Shown: in pieces, positions 7,114 to 13,852 of the stretch
Layout: every line of letters starts with the position of its first letter
Numbering within the stretch: the stretch's first letter is position 1
Source of the DNA: UBA9630 sp043725085
GTDB taxonomy: Bacteria > Patescibacteriota > Minisyncoccia > Moranbacterales > UBA2206
Assembly (NCBI GenBank): GCA_043725085.1
Contig: JAYSLY010000019.1
Span: forward strand, 1 to 29,638
Direction: 5' to 3'
DNA: 29,638 nucleotides
Program-made: the position numbers and the translations under genes
The notes under the pieces: model-generated
Database searches by the model: none
What the model was told of the DNA's origin: nothing
Seen by the model: only the letters and a program-made list of their open reading frames with translations

Positions 7114-8577
7114 ATGCAAGAAGCTTTGACCTATGATGATATCCTATTGGTTCCCCAGTATTCAGAAATTTTGCCTTCTGAAACTGAACTCGGAAGTCGG
7201 TTTTCTCGTAACATTCCTCTGAAAACCCCAATTGTCAGTTCTCCAATGGACACAGTCACTGAGCACAAAATGGCAATTGCGATGGCGTTGCAAGGCGGCA
7301 TCGGGATAATTCACAAAAACCTATCAATTTCCGAGCAGGCGGAAGAGGTGAGACTTGTGAAACGTTACCAAAGCGGTTTTGTGGTGGATCCTATCACGCT
7401 TTCTTTGGAGGACACAGTAGACGAGGTCTATCGAATTCGGGAAGAAAAGGGCTACAAAAAAATTCCCGTGGTGGATGCTAGAGGGAAGCTTTTGGGGATT
7501 GTGACCGAGCTTTATTATTTCTGGCCCCAAGACAAGGGCAAAAAAGTGAAAGAAATCATGAAGCCGGCGGATGAGCTTGTGACAATTATGGAAGGGGCAA
7601 ACCTTGCTAAGGCAAATGAAGTTATTCGTCAAAAAAATTTAGTCGTGCTTTGTGTGGTGGACAAAAATGGAATCCTAAAATCAATCGTGACCAGAAAAGA
7701 TTTGGAAAAAAATGAATCATTTCCATTTGCCAATAAAGATTCCAACAAGCGCTTGTATGTTGGCGCGGCAGTGGGTGTGGGTGCGGATCTCTTGGAGCGA
7801 GCGGAAGCTCTGGTTACTGCCGGAGTGGATGTGCTTGTGGTGGATACGGCGCATGGGCATTCCAAAGGCGTGATTGAGGCCGTGAAAAAAATAAAGAAAA
7901 ATAACTTGACAAAAAAAGTTGATGTGGTCGCCGGTAACGTGGCAACGGCAGATGCGGTGCGTGATCTCATTAAAGCGGGAGCAGATGGAGTGAAAATCGG
8001 CATCGGTCCCGGTTCAATTTGCACAACGCGCGTTGTTGCCGGAATTGGCGTTCCGCAAGTTACGGCAATCACAGAAGCATTGAAAGGGCGAGGTAAAAAT
8101 ATAAGCGTGCCAATTATTGCAGATGGGGGAATTAAATATTCCGGCGATATTACAAAAGCCTTGGCGCTTGGAGCGAGCTCGGTGATGCTCGGTGGGCTTT
8201 TGGCCGGTGCCGAAGAGTCGCCGGGAGAAACAGAATTTGTCGATGGCATGATGTATAAGATGTATCGCGGAATGGGATCGCTTGGCGCGATGCAACGCGG
8301 ATCCAAGGATCGCTATGGTCAAGGGAATGTGAAAGAGGTGGGAAAATTTGTGCCGGAAGGAATTGAGGGGCGCACAATTTATCGCGGACCGGTAGAAAAA
8401 ATTATCTATCAATTAACAGGCGGGCTGCGTTCCGGCATGGGCTATCTCGGCGCAAAGACACTGGTGGAACTCGTGAAAAAAGCTCAATTTGTGCGTATTA
8501 CCGGCGCTGGTTTCAAGGAAAGCCATCCGCACACCGTGACCATTACTAAAGAAGCACCGAATTATTTCAAGGGATAA
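7114..8577 (+). CDS. guaB: IMP dehydrogenase
   Basis: A 487-aa cytosolic enzyme that oxidises IMP to XMP with NAD+, the committed step of guanylate synthesis; it feeds the divergent guaA product. N-terminus MQEALTYDDILLVPQYS is the usual IMPDH opening. A Bateman module of two CBS domains lies around residues 90-205 and the TIM barrel resumes at VGAAVGVGADLLERAEAL. The catalytic loop GPGSICTTRVVAGIG carries the active-site Cys, followed by ADGGIKYSGDI and GGLLAGAEESPGE. The mobile flap region YRGMGSLGAMQRGS is intact. The frame is open further upstream to 6949, but that extension would overlap guaA and lies before the predicted +1, so the ATG at 7114 is chosen. Length is typical. It converges with the flavoprotein gene, 15 bp away, with no evident terminator. 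Confidence 0.96.
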   Translation: MQEALTYDDILLVPQYSEILPSETELGSRFSRNIPLKTPIVSSPMDTVTEHKMAIAMALQGGIGIIHKNLSISEQAEEVRLVKRYQSGFVVDPITLSLEDTVDEVYRIREEKGYKKIPVVDARGKLLGIVTELYYFWPQDKGKKVKEIMKPADELVTIMEGANLAKANEVIRQKNLVVLCVVDKNGILKSIVTRKDLEKNESFPFANKDSNKRLYVGAAVGVGADLLERAEALVTAGVDVLVVDTAHGHSKGVIEAVKKIKKNNLTKKVDVVAGNVATADAVRDLIKAGADGVKIGIGPGSICTTRVVAGIGVPQVTAITEALKGRGKNISVPIIADGGIKYSGDITKALALGASSVMLGGLLAGAEESPGETEFVDGMMYKMYRGMGSLGAMQRGSKDRYGQGNVKEVGKFVPEGIEGRTIYRGPVEKIIYQLTGGLRSGMGYLGAKTLVELVKKAQFVRITGAGFKESHPHTVTITKEAPNYFKG

Positions 8578-8592
8578 AAAGAAACAGCAAGA

Positions 8593-9768
8593 TTAATATT
8601 TTTCAATTGTAATCTTTTCGTCTCGGTAATAGCTTTGGCCTTGAAACTTTTTTCTGTGCATGGCAATGCGCATAAAAAAATCAATAAAGATATTGAGGCC
8701 ACGCAAAAAAACTAAGCGATCAAAAACTTTGGCAATGCGAAAAAAAATTGTCCAAAAAGTAAGGGTGAAAATTTTTGGCGGGATATAGTGCGTGAGGAAT
8801 GTGTCCCAAATGAGAGGACGCATTTTTTTCTTGTAATTCTTTTTTAGGTTTTTGCGATGCTTTGAAAGTGCTAGTCCGGCGTTTTTTCCGCTCAGCATGG
8901 CATAATAGATTCCTTCGCCGGTGAGGATTTTCACCAGTCCCATTGCATCGCCACAGAGTAAAATATCATTAGTGCAATAAGTCCTGACAACTTTGAGCGG
9001 CAACGCTCCGCCAAAATTTTTTTTGATTTCATGTTGCTCCGGCAGGATTTTTTCCCCAATCGTCCACTTGATGAAATTATCCAAGTAATATTGTAAATCG
9101 TGTCTGGATTTTCGCACAATTCCGACGCCAACCTGGTATCCTTGAGCGGTTGGGAAAATCCAGCCATAACCGATTTCTTTGAGGTATCCCGCAACGACGT
9201 GCACATTAAAATCTTTTTTTTCACAGACAATATCACATTCCAAGCAATAACCAGTCTCGAAATTTTTTCGCACAGGATTGCCCAATAATTTTGAGACTTT
9301 GCTATAAACTCCGTCTGCTCCGACAAGATAGGTGGCAAAAATATTTCTCTCTCCATCGGAAATTATGTAGCCGCTTTTTCCTTCAAAAGTAGTTTTTTTG
9401 ATTTTTTGCAAATCAAATTTCAAAAAAGTCACATTATCCTTTTTGAGTGCCTCCTTGAGGAGCAGATCGTCGAATTCATAACGGCTGATTTGATCGAAAA
9501 GGTGTTTGAAGCGTCGGTTGGCGATATATTCGCAATTCCAATAAATCTTAATTGCTTCACAGGAATAGGCAGTCAGCTTGTCTTTAATTTTGGCATAATT
9601 TTCCAGCTCTAAATGCCAATCGCGACTGCTCATAAGGCCTCCTCCGCAAGCTTTATGACGGGGAAAATCAGCCTTATCGATAATAAGCACTTTTAGTCCC
9701 GAAGTATAATAGGCAGCTGTGCTTCCCGCCGGGCCAGCGCCAACAATAATGACGTCGTATTTTTCCAT
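8593..9768 (-). CDS. Geranylgeranyl-reductase-family FAD oxidoreductase
   Basis: A 391-aa flavoprotein. The Rossmann FAD motif sits at the N-terminus (VIIVGAGPAGSTAAYY), followed by the family signature DFPRHKACGGGLMS, the GADGVYSKV segment, and the second FAD-binding motif GDAMGLVKILTGEGIYYAM. These are hallmarks of the geranylgeranyl reductase / halogenase-like subgroup, whose members reduce isoprenoid double bonds in archaeal lipids, chlorophyll or menaquinone side chains. The basic, aromatic-rich C-terminus (from about 300) may sit at the membrane. The ATG at 9768 (MEKYDV...) is preferred over 9819 because the longer form would begin next to the helicase terminator hairpin. No other isoprenoid gene is in the window, so the substrate is unknown. 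Confidence 0.82.
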   Translation of the reverse strand: MEKYDVIIVGAGPAGSTAAYYTSGLKVLIIDKADFPRHKACGGGLMSSRDWHLELENYAKIKDKLTAYSCEAIKIYWNCEYIANRRFKHLFDQISRYEFDDLLLKEALKKDNVTFLKFDLQKIKKTTFEGKSGYIISDGERNIFATYLVGADGVYSKVSKLLGNPVRKNFETGYCLECDIVCEKKDFNVHVVAGYLKEIGYGWIFPTAQGYQVGVGIVRKSRHDLQYYLDNFIKWTIGEKILPEQHEIKKNFGGALPLKVVRTYCTNDILLCGDAMGLVKILTGEGIYYAMLSGKNAGLALSKHRKNLKKNYKKKMRPLIWDTFLTHYIPPKIFTLTFWTIFFRIAKVFDRLVFLRGLNIFIDFFMRIAMHRKKFQGQSYYRDEKITIEKY

Positions 9769-9821
9769 AGATTTAGCAGTGTATGGTTTTATCTTAGGGG
9801 ATAGGAATGTTTCGGTCAAAC

Positions 9822-9855
9822 AAAAAACACTCTTGAAAAATCGAGAGTGTTTTTT
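9822..9855 (-). terminator. Terminator of the DEAD-box helicase gene
   Basis: 12-bp stem AAAAAACACTCT (9822-9833) / AGAGTGTTTTTT (9844-9855). It lies just beyond the helicase stop codon on the minus strand and upstream of the flavoprotein start. The A/T flanks would let it act on both strands. Confidence 0.8.
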
Positions 9856-9872
9856 TGTTTGTAAAACAGAGC

Positions 9873-11096
9873 CTATGAAACAAAAGTCAAAGCGATTCCA
9901 GTTTTGTCCGCGCGACCGGTACGACCGATGCGGTGGATGTAATCCTCATACGTAGCCGGTACATCAAAGTTGATAACGTGACTGACATTGGGAATGTCGA
10001 GTCCACGAGCGGCAATGTCGGTAGCGACCAGAATTTCCACACGGTCTTCTTTGAACATCTTGAGCGCTTGTTGGCGCTTTCCGTGGGATTTGTTGCCATG
10101 AATTGATTCAGCTTTGAAGCCACGACTGAAGAGAATTTTCGATAGTTTCTCGGTGCTGCTCTTAGTTCTGGCAAAAATGAGCACTTTTTGAAAAGCGGCT
10201 TCTTTGAGTAGGCTATGTAAAATTTCAATCTTATCCTCACCTTGCTTCACGCGCACAACATCTTGGTCAATCTGAGCGGGAGTGGCTTGGTTTCTGATAG
10301 AGATCCTTACTGGGTTGACAAGAAAATCCTTGATTAGGTGTTCAATGGCAGGCGGCAACGTGGCAGAGAAAAACAAAGTTTGTTTTTTCGCAGTTAAGAA
10401 TGACAACAAAAATTTAATATCACCGATAAATCCCATGTCGAGCATTTGGTCAGCCTCATCAAGCACTACATTGGAAAAGCGCGACAAGTCTAATTTTTTT
10501 TGTTGCACCAAATCTTTCAAGCGTCCGGGTGTGCCGACAACCAAGTTAGGTCGTGATCGCAGCTGCGACACTTGACGGTGCATGTTGGCTCCACCAATGA
10601 TCACAGTGGAAAAAAGATTTAATCCTCTTGTAAGCGCAATATATTCTTCTTGAATTTGTGTGGCCAACTCGCGTGTCGGCACAACAACTAAAAGTTTTTC
10701 ATTCTGATTACCGATCATTTTATTGATCATCGGAATGAGAAAGGCGGCAGTTTTGCCGGTACCGGTGTTGGCCAGACCGATAAGATCCTTGCCCTCAAGA
10801 ATGTGTGGGATGGTTTTGTCTTGAATTGGAGTAGGCAGCTTGTACCCGCGCTGAGCGATGATTGTTTTCAGGCGATCATTGATTTTGAGATCAGAAAAAG
10901 ATGCCTGCGGAACGTACGCATCCTCAGCGGTTTTCACAACCGGTGCGGCTTTGTTGATAAACTTATCAATGCTGATGAAGCTTCCGCGAAAGCCTCTTTG
11001 ATTGCCACGATTTGGGCCGGCACTTCGTCCGGTGGGACGGGAAAAATTTCTACGCGAAGAACTAGAAGTCCTGCGACTTGGGTGTCTTTGAAACAT
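9873..11096 (-). CDS. DEAD-box ATP-dependent RNA helicase (RhlE-like)
   Basis: A 407-aa two-RecA-domain RNA helicase for remodelling RNA, such as in ribosome assembly, mRNA decay or cold adaptation. Motifs in order: Q motif (FSDLKINDRL...TPIQ, 67-91), Walker A ANTGTGKT (109-116), PTREL (140-144), TPGR (189-192), DEAD (213-216), SAT (244-246), ATDIAARGLD, and HRIGRTGRADKTG near the C-terminus. The N-terminal 40 residues are Arg/Ser/Gly-rich and probably disordered and RNA-binding. The protein stops soon after motif VI (GIALTFVS), so it has no C-terminal tail as found in RhlE, DbpA or CsdA. It is a single gene with its own promoter (11215-11243) and a ~110-nt leader holding two hairpins. Confidence 0.93.
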   Translation of the reverse strand: MFQRHPSRRTSSSSRRNFSRPTGRSAGPNRGNQRGFRGSFISIDKFINKAAPVVKTAEDAYVPQASFSDLKINDRLKTIIAQRGYKLPTPIQDKTIPHILEGKDLIGLANTGTGKTAAFLIPMINKMIGNQNEKLLVVVPTRELATQIQEEYIALTRGLNLFSTVIIGGANMHRQVSQLRSRPNLVVGTPGRLKDLVQQKKLDLSRFSNVVLDEADQMLDMGFIGDIKFLLSFLTAKKQTLFFSATLPPAIEHLIKDFLVNPVRISIRNQATPAQIDQDVVRVKQGEDKIEILHSLLKEAAFQKVLIFARTKSSTEKLSKILFSRGFKAESIHGNKSHGKRQQALKMFKEDRVEILVATDIAARGLDIPNVSHVINFDVPATYEDYIHRIGRTGRADKTGIALTFVS

Positions 11097-11208
11097 ATTT
11101 ATTTGTGGAAGAGTCTTTCGAAAAAAAGAAAGGCTCTAAACATAAAAAATTAAATGTTTTATGTTTAGATACCTCTGCAAGCGGTCACAAACGAAAGTAT
11201 TAACATAA
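11097..11208 (-). promoter_or_regulatory. Structured 5' leader of the helicase mRNA
   Basis: From the predicted +1 near 11208 to the ATG at 11096 there are about 110 nt. Two hairpins are visible. The first is a perfect 12-bp AT-rich stem, CTAAACATAAAA (11136-11147) with TTTTATGTTTAG (11157-11168). The second is a 10-bp stem with one G-U pair, AGAGTCTTTC (about 11111-11120) with GAAAGGCTCT (about 11128-11137), ending 14 nt before the start codon. Their ends overlap slightly, so they may compete. No SD is present. Confidence 0.55.
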
Positions 11209-11214
11209 AAGTCA

Positions 11215-11243
11215 ATTGTAGCACTGATTTGGGAATTTGTCAA
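11215..11243 (-). promoter_or_regulatory. Promoter of the DEAD-box helicase
   Basis: Minus strand: -35 TTGACA (11243-11238), 17-bp spacer ending in TGC, -10 TACAAT (11220-11215). A near-consensus extended -10 promoter. Its -35 lies 4 bp from the -35 of the divergent promoter at 11248. Confidence 0.75.
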
Positions 11244-11247
11244 ATGG

Positions 11248-11276
11248 TTGACAGAAGGGTCGATTCTTGCTTAAAT
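11248..11276 (+). promoter_or_regulatory. Promoter of the small-gene cassette
   Basis: -35 TTGACA (11248-11253), 17-bp spacer ending in TGC, -10 TTAAAT (11271-11276). Predicted +1 near 11283, 54 nt before the first ATG. Confidence 0.6.
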
Positions 11277-11336
11277 TACTTATCCAGTAGCAATGAGGCT
11301 ATTGGCAAACAATTTTAAAAAAAAGGGGGAATAGCG

Positions 11337-11756
11337 ATGGCAAAAAAACCACCAGCTCATGAGTATATTGTCGAAAGTATTAGAAAAGCAGTTGACTCAA
11401 TCGAGAGACATATGGATCCCAGTGTTGACAACAATACGGAAGTTTGGGTTCTCAAAGCCAATTTTTTGGCAGGAAAACTGTCGGCTCAAATCGAGATGCT
11501 GACAGGCTTTTTTATTCCTGAAAAGCATTGCGGCGAAGTCGTTGATGCCTTGCGGGAAATCAAGGAAGGCACATCATTCAAGGGCATCGGCGAATACATT
11601 TCCGATGAGGTGTTGCAGGCAATTCTTTCGCCACCCGAGGAAAAAGCCGAAGAAGCAGTTTCCAAAAGATGTTCTATTTGCGGTAGCTTTCTTGCTCCAG
11701 ATGAGGGAGTTGGAAGTAAACATGGTTTAATTTGCGAAACAGGATGTTTGCAGTGA
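11337..11756 (+). CDS. Hypothetical protein with C-terminal zinc-finger-like motif
   Basis: I do not recognise this 139-aa protein. Residues 1-95 look mostly helical (EYIVESIRKAVDSIERHMD..., LKANFLAGKLSAQIEMLTGFF...). The C-terminus (about 111-138) holds CSICGSFL...KHGLICETGC, a CxxC...CxxxC arrangement with a nearby His that could bind zinc. GGGGG sits 7 bases before the ATG, a purine-rich though atypical SD. It is the first gene of a three-gene transcription unit (to 12217) that starts from the promoter at 11248 and ends at the terminator at 12248. Its TGA stop is unusual here: nearly all other genes use TAA or TAG. No signal peptide or membrane segment. Confidence 0.75.
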   Translation: MAKKPPAHEYIVESIRKAVDSIERHMDPSVDNNTEVWVLKANFLAGKLSAQIEMLTGFFIPEKHCGEVVDALREIKEGTSFKGIGEYISDEVLQAILSPPEEKAEEAVSKRCSICGSFLAPDEGVGSKHGLICETGCLQ

Positions 11757-11772
11757 CAAGAGAAGGAGGGAT

Positions 11773-12024
11773 ATGCCAAGAGATTTTTTTGAAACCCATT
11801 GCTCAGGGGTCATGGTTGACCCCTCGAGAGAGGCCTGTCAGGTGCGTGGTTATGTGCCCAGGCAAATAGTCACCAGAGCCGGTGATATCGGCATTGTAGC
11901 CGGTGTTGGTCCCGCCACCATAAACGGGAAAGAGGTAGACGTTGTATGGTGTCTTTTCAACAGAGATAATGGCAAAGTGAGATACTTGCCACCAGTACGA
12001 TGTTGTCAAAAAAAACGTTTATAA
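11773..12024 (+). CDS. Hypothetical small protein (83 aa)
   Basis: Unrecognised. The ATG is preceded by AAGGAGGG two bases upstream, one of the strongest SD-like signals in the window; it lies 17 bp after the previous stop codon. The protein has two Cys early (residues 10 and 22) and a Cys pair near the C-terminus (PPVRCCQKK). The central stretch TRAGDIGIVAGVGPATINGKEVDVVWCLFN has the alternating pattern of a small SH3- or KOW-like beta barrel, which is a guess from hydrophobicity. The SD matches the loop of the ncRNA candidate at 20442-20621 over 8 bases. Confidence 0.65.
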   Translation: MPRDFFETHCSGVMVDPSREACQVRGYVPRQIVTRAGDIGIVAGVGPATINGKEVDVVWCLFNRDNGKVRYLPPVRCCQKKRL

Positions 12025-12040
12025 AAAAGAGGAGGTGCTC

Positions 12041-12217
12041 ATGGATGAAAAATATTTTGAGAGTAGGTATATCCAAGGAGTAGTTCACACTAAGGAAAAG
12101 TGTCCCGAGTGTGGAACAGGAGGTGTTGTCAAATATGAAAAGTATGTCTGAGGCGGCTGGAAAAAACGTCGCAGTTGCGACAATCCAAACTGCACTTATT
12201 ATAACTCAGGAGAATAG
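12041..12217 (+). pseudogene. Zinc-ribbon ORF interrupted by an in-frame UGA
   Basis: An SD (GAGGAGGTG) precedes ATG 12041. The frame reads 36 codons with CPEC at residues 21-24, meets TGA at 12149-12151, then continues in frame for 21 more codons (GGWKKRRSCDNPNCTYYNSGE) to TAG at 12215. The downstream part supplies the missing second knuckle, CDNPNC, of a topoisomerase-type zinc ribbon (CPxCG...CxNPxCxY), so the 58-codon frame is clearly one unit. The UGA is therefore a nonsense mutation, a sequencing error, or a read-through or recoding site. If it is a real stop, the product is a 36-aa half ribbon. Last gene of the cassette before the terminator at 12248. Confidence 0.7.
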
Positions 12218-12247
12218 ACGCATAAATTCTTATGCGCTCTATCAGAA

Positions 12248-12294
12248 AAATGCTCCCCACCTTTCAATTAAGGTGTCCGGGAGCATTTGTTTTT
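12248..12294 (+). terminator. Terminator of the small-gene cassette
   Basis: Two-tier hairpin: AAATGCTCCC (12248-12257) with GGGAGCATTT (12279-12288), plus inner CACCTT (12258-12263) with AAGGTG (12270-12275), followed by GTTTTT. Confidence 0.85.
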
Positions 12295-12333
12295 ATAAGA
12301 ATATATCAGTGAGCATAATCACCAAACAACCAT

Positions 12334-12362
12334 TTGACAAAATATCAAAAATAATATACGAT
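12334..12362 (+). promoter_or_regulatory. Promoter of the secE operon
   Basis: Consensus -35 TTGACA (12334-12339), 17-bp spacer, -10 TACGAT (12357-12362). Predicted +1 near 12369, just before the hairpin at 12374. Confidence 0.6.
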
Positions 12363-12373
12363 AAAAACACTAC

Positions 12374-12395
12374 AAAAAAGCCCCAAAGGGCTTTT
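12374..12395 (+). terminator. Terminator-like hairpin in the secE leader (possible attenuator)
   Basis: AAAAAAGCCC / GGGCTTTT with loop CAAA, ending in a short T run. It lies between the predicted secE promoter and the secE ATG. The 3' arm can alternatively pair with AAAAGC at 12398-12403, which would disrupt it. It may be a transcription attenuator, or merely a terminator backing up the one at 12248. Confidence 0.55.
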
Positions 12396-12415
12396 AAAAA
12401 AGCTTAAAAAATGTT

Positions 12416-12601
12416 ATGAACAAAATTGCTCAATTTTTGAAAGAAGCCAAGGCGGAACTGCAAAAAGTTAATTGGCCCACTAAAAAACAAACTATCAACT
12501 ATACGCTAACAGTAATTGGAATCAGTATTGTCCTATCCTTTTTTCTGGGAGGTCTCGATTTCATTTTTGAATATTTACTCAAGACATTCATCCTAAAATA
12601 G
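12416..12601 (+). CDS. secE: Preprotein translocase subunit SecE
   Basis: A 61-aa single-span subunit of the SecYEG translocon in the cytoplasmic membrane. The conserved amphipathic helix is present (QFLKEAKAELQKVNWPTKKQT, about residues 6-26, with the invariant V-x-W-P), followed by one membrane segment (about 29-56). This is the minimal one-TM form of SecE. It is 33 bp upstream of nusG, the classical order. No SD is evident. The start is the ATG that directly precedes the amphipathic helix. Confidence 0.93.
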   Translation: MNKIAQFLKEAKAELQKVNWPTKKQTINYTLTVIGISIVLSFFLGGLDFIFEYLLKTFILK

Positions 12602-12634
12602 ACAATTTTTAATTATTTTTAGTTTCCTAAAACA

Positions 12635-13180
12635 ATGGCAAAACAATCACAACATCACGGAAGATCATGGTATGTGCTGCATACCTATTCCGGCTACGAG
12701 GACAACGTGGCGCGTAATTTGAAACAAAGAATCGAGTCGATGGACATGCAGGAATTTATCTTCGACGTGATGGTGCCGATTGAAAAGAAAATTAAGATTA
12801 AGGCTGGAAAGCGCACAGTGATTGAAGAACGAATTTATCCCGGCTATGTCCTTGTTGATATGATTGTGACGGATGCTTCTTGGTATGTGGTGCGAAATAC
12901 ACCTAATGTGACCGGTTTTATCGGTCTTGGCACAACACCGACGCCGGTTGATCCAAAAGAGATTGAAATGCTCAAAAAACGCATGGGCGTGGATGAGCCG
13001 AAGTATAAGATTGATGTTAAAGTGGGTGATGTAGTTAAGATTATTGATGGACCGTTCAAGGAATTTGATGGCAAGGTTAATGAAGTGGATGAAGAAAGGG
13101 GACGAGTGAAAGTGCTAGTTTCCATTTTTGGACGCGAAACACCGGTAGAGTTGGACTTTTTGCAGATACATAAGCTGTAA
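12635..13180 (+). CDS. nusG: Transcription termination/antitermination factor NusG
   Basis: A 181-aa protein that binds RNA polymerase across the cleft and links it to Rho or the ribosome. NGN domain: SWYVLHTYSGYEDNVARNLK (11-30), then IEERIYPGYVLVDM and NTPNVTGFIGLG. KOW domain at the C-terminus: VGDVVKIIDGPFKEFDGKV...RGRVKVLVSIFGRETPVEL. Length is normal. It sits in the standard secE-nusG-rplK-rplA order, though a 126-bp AT-rich inverted-repeat spacer separates it from rplK. No SD. Confidence 0.96.
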   Translation: MAKQSQHHGRSWYVLHTYSGYEDNVARNLKQRIESMDMQEFIFDVMVPIEKKIKIKAGKRTVIEERIYPGYVLVDMIVTDASWYVVRNTPNVTGFIGLGTTPTPVDPKEIEMLKKRMGVDEPKYKIDVKVGDVVKIIDGPFKEFDGKVNEVDEERGRVKVLVSIFGRETPVELDFLQIHKL

Positions 13181-13182
13181 TC

Positions 13183-13298
13183 TTTACTAATTACGAATTA
13201 GTTACTAATATACTAATTCGGGAGTGGAAAGATTATTGCATAATGCAGGATTTGGTTAAATTAATTCGTATATTCGTATTTTATTAGTAATTAGTAAA
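13183..13298. repeat. AT-rich inverted repeat between nusG and rplK
   Basis: TTTACTAATTAC (13183-13194) and its exact complement GTAATTAGTAAA (13287-13298) bracket the intergenic spacer. Several further partial copies of AATTCGTA / TACTAATT words lie inside. It can fold into a long stem-loop within the operon transcript; it may be a low-complexity intergenic repeat or an RNA processing site. Confidence 0.6.
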
Positions 13299-13306
13299 CA
13301 ATCATT

Positions 13307-13732
13307 ATGGCGAAGAAAATAAAGACAGTCGTTAAGTTGCAACTTCAAGCAGGAAAAGCTAACCCGGCGCCTCCAGTCGGACCGGCTTTGGGACAGCACG
13401 GAATCAATATTGGTGATTTTTGTGCGAAGTTTAATGATGCGACCAAAGACAAGATGGGCGATATCATTCCGGCTGAGATTACGATTTATGAAGACAGAAG
13501 TTTTGACTTCATTTTGAAAACTCCTCCCGCTTCCGATCTTCTTCGAAAAGCGGCTGGTGTGGAAAAAGGTGCGGGCAATCCCTTGAAGGACAAGGTGGGA
13601 AAGATTACTGCCACAAAATTACGGGAGATTGCAGAAAAGAAAATGAGCGATCTTAACGCCAATGATGTGGAAGCGGCGGAGAAAATCATTGCCGGTACCG
13701 CACGTTCAATGGGCGTGAAAATTGAAGGATAA
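13307..13732 (+). CDS. rplK: 50S ribosomal protein L11
   Basis: A 141-aa protein of the GTPase-associated centre, binding 23S rRNA near the factor site. N-terminal proline-rich signature KLQLQAGKANPAPPVGPALGQHGINI is intact, followed by IPAEITIYEDRSFDFILKTPPAS. The C-terminal rRNA-binding domain ends ...AEKIIAGTARSMGVKIEG. Full family length. It is in the order nusG-rplK-rplA. Confidence 0.97.
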   Translation: MAKKIKTVVKLQLQAGKANPAPPVGPALGQHGINIGDFCAKFNDATKDKMGDIIPAEITIYEDRSFDFILKTPPASDLLRKAAGVEKGAGNPLKDKVGKITATKLREIAEKKMSDLNANDVEAAEKIIAGTARSMGVKIEG

Positions 13733-13744
13733 ATAGAAATTTGC

Positions 13745-13769
13745 AATTTTAAATTTCAAATTGAAAATT
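13745..13769. repeat. Short AT-rich quasi-palindrome between rplK and rplA
   Basis: AATTTTAAATTT centred on one C, then AAATTGAAAATT: 25 bp with one mismatched pair. Same class of intergenic word as the repeat at 13183. Confidence 0.45.
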
Positions 13770-13852
13770 CTAGGCTAAGAATTTAATTAATTTTTTTAAT
13801 AAGTGGGAGAGTTTTGCTATTAAACAAAGCTTGCTTGAACCACAATATCAAT

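Noticed and set aside
7629..8306. 225-aa antisense ORF
   Set aside because: Mirror frame of guaB with low-complexity Ser/Thr/Pro content; the sense gene is fully conserved.
12041..12217. UGA=Gly code (Gracilibacteria/Absconditabacteria)
   Set aside because: All large genes are complete under the standard code with no in-frame UGA; one UGA in one small ORF does not support a recoded genome.
12111..12407. 98-aa ORF on the plus strand
   Set aside because: It runs out of frame across the zinc-ribbon gene, the strong terminator at 12248 and the secE promoter; no SD or family-like sequence.
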